A stretch of 5,319 nucleotides of DNA from an uncultured Spirochaetia bacterium (lineage in GTDB: Bacteria > Spirochaetota > UBA4802 > JAGODF01), in NCBI GenBank assembly GCA_937967705.1, contig CALCJG010000283.1:1-5319 (forward strand). Reading direction: 5' to 3'. Of the stretch, positions 4,696 to 5,319 are shown piece after piece (the stretch's first letter is position 1; the number at the start of each line of letters is the position of its first letter). A model generated the notes under the pieces. The model was not told where the DNA came from, made no database searches, and worked only from the letters and a program-made list of their open reading frames with translations. Made by a program: the position numbers and the translations under genes.

Positions 4696-5319
4696 CTAAA
4701 GTTCTACGCGAGTTCCCCAGTCTTTGATCTTGCTGTCATGGGTGAAAATGATAATTTGCCGGCTTTCCGCAATTTCCTTCAATACTTTTTTTAACCGCTC
4801 GGCCCGGTCATCGTCCATGAACAGGAAGGGGTCGTCAATGATAAAGGGGATATCCAGGCCGGTTTCCCTTAGAAAATCGGTCATGGAGACCTTTACGGAG
4901 AGGAGAAGAAGATGGATGAGGGAGGGATTGAAATCGTCTCCGTACCGGTTGTCCCGGATGAAGGAGCGCAGCATGTTGTCGTCAATGACGGTTATATACT
5001 GGTTGTCGGTGAGATAATGGAATACTTCCCGGGCCCTGGTGGCCAGGCGGGAGAGCTGTTTCTCCTCTCTTCGCTCCAGGGCTTCTTCCATGAGCTCCAG
5101 AAGGAAGGTGAGGAGGGTTTTGTGGGACTGGATTCCCCTGAGATTATCCGAACAGCGGCTTCTCTCCCTGGCAAGGGTCTCCTTTTCGTCGGAATGGTAA
5201 TCGTTCTTCTGAATCTCGATGTTCAGCTGCTCCAGGATGTTGCGCTTGAGGGCCGCCTTCTCTTCAGTCTCCGTTATCTTGCCGACAACCTTCGAGATCA
5301 TTCCGCTGATGATGTCCGG
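4696..5319 (-). CDS. C-terminal part of an SMC/Rad50/YhaN-like ABC-type ATPase (5' end outside window)
   Basis: The frame is open to the window edge. A Met exists at 5301, but the codons before it (PDIISG) are also open, so it is not the true start. Numbering from that Met, residues about 12-90 are charged, heptad-like coiled coil (EKETLARERSR, EEALERREEKQLSRLATRA). AREVFHYLTDNQYI (90-102) matches the end-of-coiled-coil segment of YhaN/AAA_27-type proteins. IPFIIDDP (151-158) is the Walker B motif. FMDDDRAERL (161-170) is the D-loop region and IIIFTHD (183-189) gives the switch histidine H188. The ABC signature, usually LSxG before a LALRLAL-like helix, should be near 120-140, but there the sequence is GDDFNPSLIHLLLLSVKVSM, without a clear S-x-G. 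Such ATPases act in DNA end processing or chromosome dynamics, often with an SbcD-like nuclease. Walker A and any nuclease partner would lie outside the window. Confidence 0.8.
   Translation of the reverse strand, partial: PDIISGMISKVVGKITETEEKAALKRNILEQLNIEIQKNDYHSDEKETLARERSRCSDNLRGIQSHKTLLTFLLELMEEALERREEKQLSRLATRAREVFHYLTDNQYITVIDDNMLRSFIRDNRYGDDFNPSLIHLLLLSVKVSMTDFLRETGLDIPFIIDDPFLFMDDDRAERLKKVLKEIAESRQIIIFTHDSKIKDWGTRVEL

Noticed and set aside
1..5319. CRISPR array, tRNA/rRNA, insertion sequence or prophage remains
   Set aside because: No regularly spaced repeats, tRNA cloverleaf, transposase motif or terminal inverted repeats were seen; the window is almost fully coding on one strand.

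Overview
The window carries five genes, all on the minus strand, reading from the right edge to the left edge. The composition is moderately GC-rich. A very large outer-membrane-type protein (signal peptide, beta-barrel-like N-terminus, FlgD/Ig-like repeats, OmpA domain) sits next to a small PilZ protein. This points to a Gram-negative-type organism, most likely a free-living spirochaete, because the N-terminal barrel resembles the PorV/UPF0164-like proteins common in that phylum. The taxonomic call is inference, not proof.

Layout in transcription order: (1) 5319-4696, the C-terminal part of an SMC/RecN/YhaN-like ATPase whose N-terminus lies outside the window. (2) 4693-3707, a soluble TPR-type protein starting 2 nt after the ATPase stop, so almost certainly co-transcribed with it. 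(3) A short intergenic region with T-tracts, a perfect TATAAT box and an inverted repeat around it, followed by 3619-3269, a small PilZ (cyclic-di-GMP receptor) protein with a strong ribosome binding site. (4) After a 76-nt gap with a possible promoter, 3192-523, an 889-residue exported fusion of barrel, four FlgD-like repeats and a peptidoglycan-binding OmpA domain. (5) 523 to the left edge, a HAD phosphatase of the mannosyl-3-phosphoglycerate phosphatase type, overlapping gene 4 by one base.

Two things stand out. First, the phosphatase frame is cut by an in-frame TAA at 73-71, yet the same frame continues beyond it to the window edge with family-like sequence (ALTVTRGARFFH). It therefore looks like a nonsense-interrupted gene or a base-call error rather than a naturally short protein. 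Second, long G/C homopolymers are unusually frequent. Two G7 tracts lie 16 nt apart just downstream of the signal-peptide region of the outer-membrane gene, where slippage would switch the protein off. This suggests possible phase variation.

I see no tRNA, rRNA, CRISPR array, insertion sequence or plasmid/phage feature. There is no gene-free stretch over 300 bases. I find no clear new multi-gene system. The nearest candidate is the tightly coupled ATPase plus TPR pair, but it is cut by the window edge.
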